From Cephalotus follicularis (taxonomy: Eukaryota > Streptophyta > Magnoliopsida > Oxalidales > Cephalotaceae): a stretch of 64,000 nt of DNA. Shown here in pieces: positions 31,945-44,013 of the stretch. The position numbers and the translations under genes were made by a program. Under the pieces are notes generated by a model. That model worked only from the letters and a program-made list of their open reading frames with translations, searched no databases and was not told where the DNA came from. The stretch lies in contig BDDD01000022.1 in the NCBI GenBank assembly GCA_001972305.1, forward strand, positions 1 to 64,000, given 5' to 3'. Each line of letters starts with the position of its first letter. The stretch's first letter is position 1.

Positions 31945-34133
31945 TGTAACGCTCCGAAACAACCCCTTATTACTTTAGCATCTATTGAATCATTTTCCAT
32001 GGTATATAGATATATTAAATAACGTTTGTGCATGTGGATATGTATGGTATGAAAGTATTTTAATATTCATATGATTGTATTGAGTGTCTATTTATAGTTT
32101 TTAATATGAATGTGGTAGAATTAGCGAGAAACCTGTAAATAGATACCAAACACATTTCATTTCATTATTTCATTACCTTTCTCTCTTTAGAATCCCGTTT
32201 CTCTCTCCTCTATCTACCAAAACTCTCTCAAAACTCCACAAAATCAGTTGCCAATTGTCTAGAATCGAAGGAGAAGGTAGTATATCGATTGAGGACTTGA
32301 TTGTCACAAGATTGGAGCTCCACAAGCCAAGAATTTAAGTTCGTTCTCCGATTTCTGACTTTAGTGACCCAAGAACAAGGTTCAATCTGAAGTAGAAATC
32401 GTCTCTACCTAAATATGCTATGATATACACACACATATACATGTATGAACTATTTGTATGGACATAAATTGATTGAATGCGATTGATATTGAATTGATAT
32501 AGAGTTAAAGTTTAAGAGGGAATTGGGGGTTTTTGACCTAGAAATTGATAAGATTGATTAAAATATTGAAAATAGTTTTAATGGCATAGAATTGACTAAT
32601 GAGACTTCTATTAACCTTGGATTAAAAAGGTTTAAAGAAAAGAATTGAATTTGCGAAGATTTATTAAGTAGAACCTTAGGTTCTACGAGATTAAGCGTCG
32701 TCGCTTTCCCTAAAGCGTCACCGCTTAGATCATGTTTTAAAGAAAACAGTTTTGTAAATCGAAGGCGCTTTGTTATTCCAGCAACGCTTAGTCTAAGCGC
32801 TGACGCTAAATCCTTAAGCCTCGCCACATAGACCTTTCCTCCAAAAATATTTCAGCTCTGTCTCAAAGCCCTAACGCTTGGGACTTAACTGACGACGCTT
32901 AAGTGCTAAGCGTCGCCGCTTAAGACCAAGGACTCGCTGCTTTGTCTGATAGTATTTCTGAAAATGTTTTTAAAGCACTTTTTCTAAATGGTTTTCTACC
33001 GAGACCTTTACTAAGCCCTCGTACAGTGATAACTAGGTTCTTTTTAGGTTTTTAAAGATAGTATAGCATGGGAAAAAGGGTAGTGTTTATAGAAAAAGTC
33101 TAGTCGAGATTCGTGACTAACCTAGAGCGGTGTACCACCATTGGGAGATTAGATGTCCTCGTTTTAGAGCTGTGTGCCACCTTGGGGGACCTTAGACCCA
33201 TGATAGCTACTATCAATGGAACGATAGACAACTGTTGTGTAATCTTTGAGTTGTGTGCCACTTTCGGTGGGATTTAGACTTGTATAACCTTAGAGCTGTG
33301 TGCCACCTTCAAGAGGGTTATACTTAAGTGTATAGAAGCCACATATTGCATATATTTGCTTGTAATTATATGATATTGTACAATATTGAACTTCTGGATG
33401 ACTTGGAATGTATATTATATATATACATATTTTTCATTTCTATACTTGTTATAGAAAGAGGAGGTTCTATAGAGCCCGATCGCTATTTGTGAGATTTTCG
33501 CCTAAAGGAGGCCATATGTATATAAAGGGTTCAGTTCAATTTATTCTCATTCTCATTTTCTTAGAGATATAGAGAGAGAAAGTGAGTTAGAGAGAGTGTG
33601 TGGGTGGAATCGAGCAAACAAGCAGTCATTGGAATCGTGACAACGAGTAGAACGTGAAGAAAGCAGCAGAATACGGATTGAAGCTACCTATTCTCCGTTT
33701 CCAGCCGATTTAGGTAGGTTATACTTATACTCCGATCTCCTTACATGGATACATTGGCATGTTTGTATGGTTATGAATGAGTGTATGTATGCTAGATGCA
33801 TGAACTAGAGTAGGAGATATGAGTAGAAACAGATTAAAGGAGAGATTTGAGGGAAATCGGAGGATTCGGTGCGTTTTGCCCAATTCCCATTTTCCCCCAA
33901 TCTAAGGGCTATAGACATGATTTTAAAGCCATTTTCAAGTCCATTTCGATGATGGGATCTCATAGCTTTTTTTGATTTGAATTAAAAACAGTTTTTCTGG
34001 GTTTTCCATGGATTTTTGAGTGATTTCGGCATTTGACAGCAGCCCAGGGCATCAACGTGTTCATCGTGCACGTTGACATGTTCCTGAGTGCCCAGCACGT
34101 CAACGCCATTAGTTTAAGCATCGATGCCTATGT

Positions 34134-36844
34134 TGTAAGAGCCCTAAATATTATAAAATATATTTATTGGGCCTTGTAATTATTTTCCCGCTTTTTGGGC
34201 TGGACCCGAATTTATTATATATTTATTTGGGCCTTGATGGGGTATATATATTATTATGGTCCCAAGCTTAAGAATTATTTTATTGGGCCAAATTAGTATT
34301 GTATAAGGTGTTGGACTTAAATTTTAAAAAGAAAGGCTACATGAGGAAGTCCACCAAGCCCAAAAGGATTTGCTGTGTCCATTTGAATATTCATGAGAAT
34401 TCTAGAGCTTTCTATTTGTGGATATATATAAGGACTAAGGTAGCCATGAAATAAGTTTGAGCATTTCTACATACACTGATACTAGAAAAATCGAGAGAGG
34501 AGAAGAAGTAAAAGTGGGGACCGGCTATTGGAAAAAGGTGAGGAAGAAGACAAGAGGAGGTCCCTGCTTCAACCTTTAAATACCCACTTTGTAGGAGTGA
34601 AAGGAGGAGAACAAGAGTAAGAGAAGAGACAACTTGAAGTGTGGTAGTCCTTGGCAAGGAAGGAAGTCCAGGAATTGAGGAGCAAGAGGACGATCTCCGT
34701 TTCCAACCATCTTCAGGTAGGTTGCTCTATACCTGAGTGCCTACCAGCATATGTGTGTTTAGGTGCTTGCTTTGTGTGTTTCTTCTCGGCTGATGAAATT
34801 GTATGTTGTTATACTTATTTGCTTGTGTGTGATGTGCTGCTGGGCTTTGTCTTACTATAAGCATAATTGAGTGTGATAATATATATATATTACCTGTACA
34901 TTGCTGCGCGCCTTGGGCAACTTCGTCCCTGTACCTGGCATGGTGACATATGTTAATATAGTTCACAGAGGTGCCAGCGCCAACGTTATAGTTTAATGCC
35001 AAGAACTGTCCGAGGCGCCATTGTTATGCACCCGAGATGCCACAGTGCTGGGCACTATTGAGAGTACTGACATGATGCGCCGAGCAAGCATGCAGCGTCG
35101 TGCGTCATGTGCATGCCTGTGGAAAGCAGAGGAAGCACCAACGCAAGTGTAGAGAACACACTGCTGAGGATGCCAAGCCGAGCTCACCACTGTGCACTGC
35201 ATGCGTCCTGTGCATGCAACGGTGTCGAGCTCCCACCGTAAAGACGCTGAGGTGCCAAGTGCAGAGGACACCTTACTCCTATGCACGCGTTCCATCCTGT
35301 GAATGCCCGAGGATGCAAGTGCAGAGGACGCCATTGTCCTCTGCATGCGTCCCATCCTCTGCAAGTCCATGGGTTCATGCCTGTGGACCAAAGCGCCGAG
35401 GTGACCAGCCGAGGTGCCACCGACCGAGCACAGGAGCAGAGGACCCAAGACGCTGAGAACACCATGCGCAGTGGACGTCCTTGTCCTCTGCCATGCGTAT
35501 CGTTCTCTTCCACGACATGAGAGATGCGCCAGCACCGTTCCGAGGACACTGCCGAGGAAGCATTAGTCCCAGGTGTCCGAGGAAGCAAGGCCATGCGTCC
35601 CAAGCATGGAGCAGCGCCAGAGTTCTCCACGAAGGCGCCTTGCACTCTCCCCTGCTCTACCCGAGGACGCACCATAACAGGGCACCATGGTCGACCTGCG
35701 CTCATGGAGTCGTCCACTGCTAGCAGTGCCAAACTCCCGAGGACTAAATATAGGGGGTCACCCTTGTCCTCTGCCTCACGTCTTAAGGGCGCTGCGTCAA
35801 GTGCCATGGCTCTAGAATGAATGACGACGAGGATGAAGCTTGGCGCCAATATTCAAACGTCCTGGCATGCATGTAACCAACGAAGAAGAAGAAATTTAAG
35901 AGAAATGTCGTACGGTGCGTTTTGAGAAAAGCCATGCATGCGTTTTACGTGTATTTTACTTGTGTTTTACTATGCTCACAAGGGTTGGTATTAAAGAATG
36001 ATTTTAAATTGTTAAAAGAAATGAATGGAATTAGTAAAGGAAGTTTAAGGATAATACCAGGCTGGTGAGCCCGACTGGGGAGAATTCTGCCGAGCAGGTG
36101 AACCCAATGGGTGAATACCGCGAGGCAGGTGATCCTCGAGCGAATCCGCTAGTGGTGAACCTAAAGGTGAATTTCGCAAGAGCTGGTGATCCAAAGGGTG
36201 AACCGTCAGAGCAGGTGAGCAAAGGGCGAATTTCGCTCGGCAGGTGAACCTGGAGGAGAATTCCGCGGGCAGGTGAGCCTAAAGGTGAACCATGTATATT
36301 GACCATGACCATAGGATGACCGGACTAGACTCCTCTGTGATATGATATGATTTGAGTAGAGTAGTCCGAGGACAAATGATGATGATGATTATGCTATGGA
36401 CTATGATTTGTATGCATGCACATTTATATTATTTTCTCCTCTGCTTGTATTTGCTTGTTCCTCTGGTATGTGCCCGTGTATGGGGTGACCTACACAACCC
36501 TCAGGGTTGCTGACCCATTCTTTTGAATGGGCCAGGTACAGGAACAGGTAGTGGAGGTACATCGCAGCAGCGGCAAGGATAAAGAGTACAGTAAGTTCTC
36601 CTCCTCGACAATACGCTTCCATGGACGCAATTGCAGAAATAAATTATGTATTTATTTTATTTTATTCTGGTTCATGATGATGTAATTTATATGATTTGAA
36701 CTGGGTCTGTAATCCACACAATAAATAAAGGATTTTGATTATGATTTTGATTAAGTTTTAAATTTTTATGCTTATTTTTATGATGATTGTACGGATTGCC
36801 ACGTGTCGAACCGTGGGGCCCATCCCACGTTTCGGGGCGTGACA
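34134..36844 (+). mobile_element. Solo LTR of family A, exact TATGT duplication
   Basis: TGTAAGAGCC...GGGGCGTGACA, 2.71 kb, flanked by TATGT at 34129-34133 and 36845-36849. It shares with the 5' LTR of element A the U3 TGGGCC motifs, the donor-like CAGGTAGGTTGC (about 34714), the GGTGAACC array and the double stem-loop. It interrupts the 5' LTR of element B. Confidence 0.93.
36490..36535 (+). other. Conserved LTR double stem-loop, solo A (first)
   Basis: CTACACAACCCTCAGGGTT then CTGACCCATTC...GAATGGGCCAG. Confidence 0.7.
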
Positions 36845-37701
36845 TATGTGCCTGGTGCATTAGTGCACTACCATGTGTTGCACATTAAACCATAGAGAAG
36901 AGATTTAGGTATCGACGTCTTCGTTAGACGTTGACGCCTTAAATATAGTTAGCAGTTGACGCTTATAGCACGCGTTGACGCCCAAGGCCTTGTGCCTAAG
37001 CTTCAACGCCTAGCCAAAACATCAACGCCCAGAGCTTACTCGTCGACGCGTAAATACTACACGTCAACACCTAAAGCTACTGTCCGGGTTGGACAAATTT
37101 TATGCTTTTCACCCCAAATTATCCCTTCTTAACATGGATGCCATAGGAAGCCTTCCTAAAGCCTTGAAGGCTACAGGAATCAAAATTTTAGCACTTTTAA
37201 ACCCTCAAACCAATTTTTAAAGAAGTTTTATAAAAGGGGTTATATATATGAGTAGTTAGTGAGTAGATCTTTGGGTCCCCACAAGATAGTTAGTGAGTAC
37301 ATCTTCAGGTCCTCACATGGTAGTTAGTGAGTAGATCTTCAGGTAAGTAGATTCCTCAGGTCCTCGTAGGATAGTCAGTGAGTAGATCTTTAGGTCCTCC
37401 CAAGATAGTTAGAGAATAGTTCGTTTTGTGTACCTCATGGTTGATTGTTCCCATGGTACGAGTATGCATTGTTATGGAGTGTCTGTAGGCCATTGGCCTT
37501 TTATGTGACATATGGGACTAGCTACGTATACCACTACTTAGGGATGGTCAGTATACTGGAGCTGTTCACACATGCTAGTTATGTATATGACTTCCATGCA
37601 CACATAGTTATTGTATTGCACGCATATCATATTATTATGCTGATGCATTTCATGGCATACCATTGTATCTGTTGCATACCATTGCATAGCATTTGTATAG
37701 C

Positions 37702-37752
37702 CTACACGACATTATGGCATTGACCCATTTCCCCTGTATATGGAACGGGTCA
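37702..37752 (+). other. Conserved LTR double stem-loop, element B 5' LTR
   Basis: CTACACGACATTATGGC (stem 1 damaged relative to the 3' LTR) then TGACCCATTTCC...GGAACGGGTCA. Confidence 0.6.
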
Positions 37753-38118
37753 GGCTCAGGTCCAAGTGACACCCCGGGACAGCAGACAGAACGGGTAGCA
37801 GCACGAGACTTTCTAGTAGCATAGCTTCGACCTTTGCCTTGTATTATGGGTTTAAAATGTATAAGAGACAATAAGAGACGAGTTGTACTTTCAGCTATTG
37901 ACCTGCCAGCTTGTGGCAGCGCATGAGATATTTATATAGCATGATTTTTTTATGGATGGGCTTATCTATATGGGCTTGATGTTATCTTTTGTCTGCTTGT
38001 GGTGTTTTAAAGTTTTAAATTTTATAGCCTTTCCAAGGATAATATGGATGTTAGGGTTGGACCTGCCACGTGTCAAGCCTTGGGGGCAACCTTGGGATTC
38101 GGGGCATGACAGCTTGAG

Positions 38119-38130
38119 TGGTATCAGAGA
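38119..38130 (+). other. Primer-binding site of element B
   Basis: TGGTATCAGAGA, seven bases after the LTR end; one base off the usual tRNA-Met match at its end. Confidence 0.8.
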
Positions 38131-39096
38131 GACCAATTATGGCTCCTGATTTTTGGAATTAAGGAATATGGGTAAGGCTTCTAGCAGAATGAGTGATAAT
38201 GATATGCCTGCTGAATGTTATATTTGTTTAGAGTTATGATTATGAGTTGGATAGCTAACTTTCATCTCTTATATAGGGTAGATATGGAAGGTCGAAGAGG
38301 AGCAAAAGGAAAGGCTAAGGCAGGGCCGTCGACTCGACGTACCCGAGCCAGTGGAAGTGTTGAAGAACCAGAAGAACAGAATGTGAACCAAGAAACAGAT
38401 TTTGATGCTCCTGGTCAAGGAGGATCTCGAGGTTTCATGAAGAAGCTGTAGAACATGATGAATAACATGAATGAGTTCATGCAACGACAGTTATCTACAA
38501 TTGAGCCAACTCCATCTACGAGACCGGCTAGGCGTGCAACAGAAGCACCAGAACAGACTCCCGTTGTAAGAGCTGCTAGATGCGCCAAAACAGCAAGGAT
38601 ATCTGTTGACATGCCTACACCCAAGGAGATTTCCTTAACCAGGTTTTTAAGACTCAATCCTCCAGTGTTTACAGGGGATCTTGATGCAGTTACTGCTGAG
38701 AGATAGCTCATGCAGATAGATAAGATCTTTCGAGTTCTAAGATGTTCAGATTCGTAGAAAGTTGGCTTCGCCACATATATGCTACAAGGTGAAGCGGAAC
38801 ATTGGTGGAACATGGTTGCTCTTTCTTGGGAGGAAAATGGAATACTGAATTCATGGGATCACTTCAGAACAAAGTTCAATGAACAGTACTATCCCGAGAC
38901 TGAAGTTGATAAAAGGGAAGTTGAATTTCTTGCCTTGACCTAGGGTACCATGACAGTATCCCAATATGAGGCCAAATTTGTTGAGTTATCCCGAGTAACT
39001 CCGCACCTGGTCGATACAGAAGTGAGAAAAGCTAAGAGGTTCTTTGGTGGCCTCAGACCTGATATCAGGCAGATACTTGCACCGCTTCGACTGAGA

Positions 39097-41907
39097 TGTA
39101 AGAGCCCTAAATATTATAAAATATTATTAATGGGCTTTGTAATTATTTTCCTGCCATTTGGGCTGGGCCAGAATTTTACATTGTATTTATTTAGGCCTTA
39201 ATAGAATATAATTTGTGAACTTGGGCTAAAGAGAATATGTTTTTCTCCTTGTGCTGGATTTAATGTGGTAATTGGATTATTGGACCTTAATGTAGAAAAT
39301 GTAAATTGGGCTAAGTGAGGGAGGTTGGCCCAAGCCCAAGGTTGGCCCTTCATCCGTAAGAATTGTCTCAACAATTCTAGACTTTTCCATTTCTCTTATA
39401 AAAAGAGAAGGCGACCCAAGAGACACTTTTCTGCCATTTCTTCACGTTTTGTTCCAGAGAATTCGGGAGAATGAGAGTGTGAGAGGTAGAAGACAAATGG
39501 GTGATGTTCAAGTAAGCCCCATGTCCTCCACACTCCATTTGTATAAATTTCTCTTTCCTGGGAGCGAAGCTATGTGCAAGGAGGAAGAGATTGGCAAGTT
39601 AGAAGTGTAGCAGTCCCCAGTTTGAAGGAAAGCCAGGTTTTTCAAGGAGAGGAGGAAGCATCTCCGTTTTTGACCTTACTCCAGGTAGGTTGCTCTATGT
39701 CCGAGTGCCTACCAGCATGTGTGTGTTGTGCTGTGCATTGCTTCTTTGCCTATGTAATTCTATGTTGTTCTCTGCCTGTGTGATTGCATGTTACTTGTTT
39801 TTGTGTTATTGTTAGCTATGTAAATTAGAAAAGTATCCCTTGGACAAAAGCACGTGCGCCATCGTGCACTTGGGTAAGTGACCCTACTCATTGCTGTGCT
39901 CTCCCCTGGCATTGCATCCCTACCTATAAGAAATGCTGGAGTTGTTGCAGAGACGCCACGAGACGCGTCCCCTGGCCGTGCTCCGACCATGGTCGCATGC
40001 TGAGCTCCTCGTCGGCAAGCGCCGAGCTCCTCCCGTCGCCGGCGTGTATGGTGCATGCGTCCAAAGCATGCAACGCAGGACGCCGTACTCCCATGCCAAG
40101 CCTGCGCTAAGCTTCATTGTCAACGCCGGAGTGCCAAGGATCCAGATATGCTCCTGGACAATGTACCCAGGGTGCGGTGTCAAGCTTCCCCATCATGCCC
40201 GGGAAGCCATGTCAAGCTTCCCTGCCAAAGCCAGAGGAGCCGTGCAGGGCTGCCGAGGTGAACGCAAGGGCTGCCGAAGTAAATGCCAGGGCTGCCATGG
40301 TTGAATGCTTGACCTGCTGTCGAGCTCCCACGGTGAGGTACTGAGGAGGTATGGCGCTGAGATGAAAGTGCTGGGCAGCATACCAGAGGAGCACCCGTGA
40401 TGCGGCGCTGAGCTCCCATGGCCGAGCTGTCACCATGCCGAGCTACCATGGTGCCATAGGTGGCAGGTGATGAGTGGACACACCAAGGGTGACACCTGGG
40501 AAGCTACGGAGTGAGGTGCCATGTAGAACGCCGAGCTCTCTCCTCTTCCATGTGCACCGGAGCTCTCCTCTGCTTTCACCCGAGCAAGTGACGCACTGAA
40601 CCCTTCCTCTACCATGCGTCCTCAGCGTGAGCTAAGAAGAAAGAGCCTGTAAGTGCATACTCCCACAGTACCTAGCCCGCATATGTCTCTTGGTATACAA
40701 ATATGTGATATTTACCCTGGCATGTACTAGTGTGTTAAGTGATCCACGTGAATGCATGAGCTCACGAGAAGAGGAAGATGATATTTATGTGTGCATGCGT
40801 TCCCTGGCTAGCGCTATTCGAAGAGGATTATGGCTTGCATGCGCCATGCATGTATTCCCAGCTTAATGAGGTGCTAAATATTGTCCCGCATGCGCCAGGG
40901 TACCCACTACGTGGTTGAGCATAAAAGAGTATTTAGAGACACACCCGAGGATGGCCCCTATATTACATCAGCACAAGGAAATGATTAATGAAGGATTACA
41001 TTAATTAAAGAATGGATTAAGAATGCTAAAGGAATAAAAGGGAAATATTCTAGGGAAGGAAATGGAATTAGGAAATGGAATGTAAAAGGAAAAGACTTAG
41101 ATAGATGGTCCCAAACAGGTGAGCCCAACTGGGGAGAAGTCCGCCAAGTAAGTGAACCCACGGGGTGAACTCCGCGAGACAGGTGATCCTCGAGCGAATC
41201 CGCCAATGGTGAACCTAAAGGTGAATTCCGCCAGAGCTGGTGATCCAATGGGTGAACCGCAGAGCAGGTGAGCAAAGGGCGAATTCCGCTCAGCAGGTGA
41301 ACCTGGAGGAGAATTCCGCGGGCTGGTGAGCCTAAAGGTGAACCTTGTACACTGACCAGACCATGGGATGACCGGACTGGACTCCTCTATATGTAATATG
41401 TATAGTTTGAGTAGAGCAGTCCGAGGACAATGAATGATGATGATTATGCTATGGATTGTAGTATGTTTTTATGGTAGTTACTATTATCATATTTAATTTC
41501 TCCTCTACTTGTATTGTTTGTTCCTCTGGTATTGTGCCCGTATATGTGGTAACCTACACAACCCTCAGGGTTACTGACTCGTTCCTTTGAATGGGCTAGG
41601 TACAGGATCAGGTAGTGGTGGCACATCGCAGCAGCGACAAGGATAAAGAGTGCAGTAAGTTACTCCTCCTCGACAGAACGCTTTCACGGACAAAGTTGCA
41701 GGAAAATAAATTATGTATTCATTTTATTCTGGTTTATAGCAGTGTAGTTTATATGATTCGAACTGGGTCTGTATATCCACATATTAAATAAAGGATTATG
41801 GTTATGATTTATTTTAAATTTTAATTTTTATGCTTAATTATGATGATGATTGTACGGATTGCCACATGTCGAATCGTGGGGCCCATCCCACGGTTCGGGG
41901 TGTGACA
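39097..41907 (+). mobile_element. Solo LTR of family A in gag of element B
   Basis: TGTAAGAGCC...GGTGTGACA, 2.81 kb. The flanks share GAGA (left TGAGA, right GAGAT), an imperfect 5-bp duplication. TATAAAAAG at about 39397. More divergent from element A than the first solo copy. Confidence 0.88.
41554..41599 (+). other. Conserved LTR double stem-loop, solo A (second)
   Basis: CTACACAACCCTCAGGGTT, with stem 2 partly eroded (CTGACTCGTTC...GAATGGGCTAG). Confidence 0.55.
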
Positions 41908-42429
41908 GAGATCTTTTGTGGACTTAGCTAGCAAAGCTAGAGATGCTGAGTCGTTATCAGAGGAGTTACGTAACTTACGGATCCAGAATGATCGTAACAT
42001 ATCTGCTTCCTCTGGATGGCAATAGGGAAGGAGTTCGGGGAGCAGTAACAAATCTCCGAGATCTGATAATAGCAGTCCAGGGCAAGGTGGTTCACCTCAG
42101 GGTACTGGTAGTCCTTCAAGTTTTTCTCCATAAGGAGGTCAAACCAGGAGATCACGACAAAGAGGTAAAGGTCATAACTCTCGATGGAGACATAAAGGAT
42201 AAGAGGCTCAACAGAAAAACCAGGAGTCATAGGGAGGTCATTCCAGGTTTTCCGGTGATGGAAATCAGACTTCCATTGAACCGTGCGTACATTGTGGACG
42301 CACGAACCATACAGTAAATAATTGTTGGTTGAAGGCTGGCAAGTGTCTGAATTATGGAGATTCTAATCATATTACGAGGTAGTGTACTTATGACCGATAT
42401 GGTCCAAGAACTTAGCCAGGACAGGGAGG

Positions 42430-44008
42430 TGTTAGATGTAGTGACCCGACAAGCCATTGGATGGGCTGTCATATTATATCTTTTCTTGTATGTAAACAAT
42501 CTTATTCCTTATATATATGAAATGTGAAAATTTATTATGGCAATATCATTTGTGTTTTATCACTTAATTGAAGTAGTTTATTATTTACCTACTTACGCTT
42601 GTGATGCCCTGACATAAGGTTGGATGCCTAGCATAGAGGCTATGAGATTGGTTACCTTATTCCTTATGTCAAATTAGTTCCAAGTCATAGGTTCACTTTG
42701 TGGGCATTAGTGAACCGGATAGACTTGCGCGTATATTGTCTGCTCAAGGAATTGGAGGATGGATTCTCTCACTACCATCTGTGTTGGACACTAGGGTAAA
42801 TACGGGGTGCACGTTGGGAGTGTGTACACTGAACTGGACCCGCGTAGGAGACACTATTTGGATAGTCGCTATTCTCGTGTCAGCAGTGACTCCTACTTGT
42901 TGCGGTTGTGTATAAGTGTTAGTCACTTAGCGAGTTCTTGAGCTCGTCTGATCCTTAGACTTGAGCGACTGCTCTATATTGTATGGAGACGGTTATGCTT
43001 TGATCTCAACCTTACCCAGTCCTTACGCAGGGCTAGCAATCGGGTGGTCTTTGGGTATGATCAAATCTATATTAATATAAGCGAGTGCGTAATAAGGGAT
43101 TGTCACACCTGAGCGAAGGTGATCGGCCTTCTGGGAAGCGTCGACGCTTAACAATTGTATAGGAGTCGTTGTCTTTTAGAAAGACATCGACGTTTAGTTC
43201 CATGTTATATAAAGGCGTCGACGCTTTTGTTGAAAGCATCGACGGTTTGTGCGAGTTGTGCAAATTGTGCACGATCACACATCGTAGTCATGTTTTCTCT
43301 CTCATCTCCAACCGTTTGCTCTCGTTCATGCACGTTATGGAAACATGGGGATCATTGCTTCGGACTCCCTAGGAGTGCCGACCATGAACCTATGTATGTG
43401 GGAGAGTGGGAGAGAGGGAAAGGGGCTGGTGAATGTGCATTGATCAGTTTATGGAGAGAGGATTTTGCTGGGAAAAAACATGTGAAACTTCTTTCTACAC
43501 TTGGACAATTCCTTTCACCGATATATACCAAGCATATTACTTATCAAGGGTGGATTGTTTTTTATTACATTGGTCAAACTCAATCTACTTTTCATAAGCA
43601 TTGAGAGAGTAAGAGAGAGAGAGTGAAGAAAACAGTTTTCTTTGCTGGCCTTGTGCATTTGCTGAACCAGGGACTTTGGGAGCATCTTGTGTGGTGTCTT
43701 CCAAGCTTCTAGAGGTAGAGATTGAAGGAGACTACACCCGCTGGTATAATCTCCTTGTCTCCCTTTCCTCCTGCCGTGTTTTGTGTTTATCCATGCTTGT
43801 GTGTGTCACCATTGCTAGTCTTTGGTGACATTAATTCAAATAAGTTGATGATGTGGTGATCCTTATGGCTTGTGGTCTTGCCATAATGGACTGTTTTGTT
43901 TATGCTAAGGGTGGTTTTCCGCTGCATATTATGTTTAAAAGTTTTGTTCTACACCCATTCTAGCTAAGTCCATTTGTGTCATGGGAAATGGTTTTTCCTT
44001 TTCCATCA
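42430..44008 (+). mobile_element. G: solo LTR of a different family, exact GGAGG duplication
   Basis: TGTTAGATGTAG...TTTTCCATCA, 1579 bp, flanked by GGAGG at 42425-42429 and 44009-44013. Removing it rejoins the glycine/glutamine-rich linker of B between the zinc knuckle and protease. It carries several GCGTCGACGC-type motifs at 43138-43250. No second copy in the window. The superfamily is not determined. Confidence 0.85.
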
Positions 44009-44013
44009 GGAGG

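Larger units (their letters stand above)
33329..38111 (+). repeat. 5' LTR of element B (split at 34134-36849)
   Basis: Aligns throughout with the 3' LTR. TATAAAG at 33521. A donor-like TTTAGGTAGGTT ends at 33720. CGTTGACGCC-type motifs at 34050-34130 and 36900-37075; a 33-bp minisatellite with GTGAGTAGATCTTCAGG at 37245-37425; double stem-loop at 37702-37752; ends GGGGCATGACA. Confidence 0.85.
38284..42424 (+). pseudogene. Gag of element B, split by a solo LTR and with several nonsense codons
   Basis: ATG 38284 opens a basic start (MEGRRGAKGKAKAG). The same frame runs to 39096 with TAG codons at 38449, 38704, about 38755 and 38941. The retrotransposon-gag core is recognisable (GEAEHWW, then FNEQYYP and FVELSRVTPHLVD). 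After the solo LTR it resumes at 41908 (SFVDLASKARDAESL) and reaches a zinc knuckle CVHCGRTNHTVNNC (about 42283-42325). The second knuckle has lost a cysteine (CLNYGDSNHI). All the stops in the first part read TAG where CAG or TGG is expected. Confidence 0.85.

Noticed and set aside
35100-35849. Long overlapping ORFs on both strands within a solo LTR
   Set aside because: GC-rich LTR segment of family A with GCATGCGTCC words; no coding signature, and the same region in the other A copies is not open.
43155-43604. 149-codon ORF in solo LTR G
   Set aside because: It lies wholly inside the LTR, has no recognisable domain, and its composition matches leader sequence.
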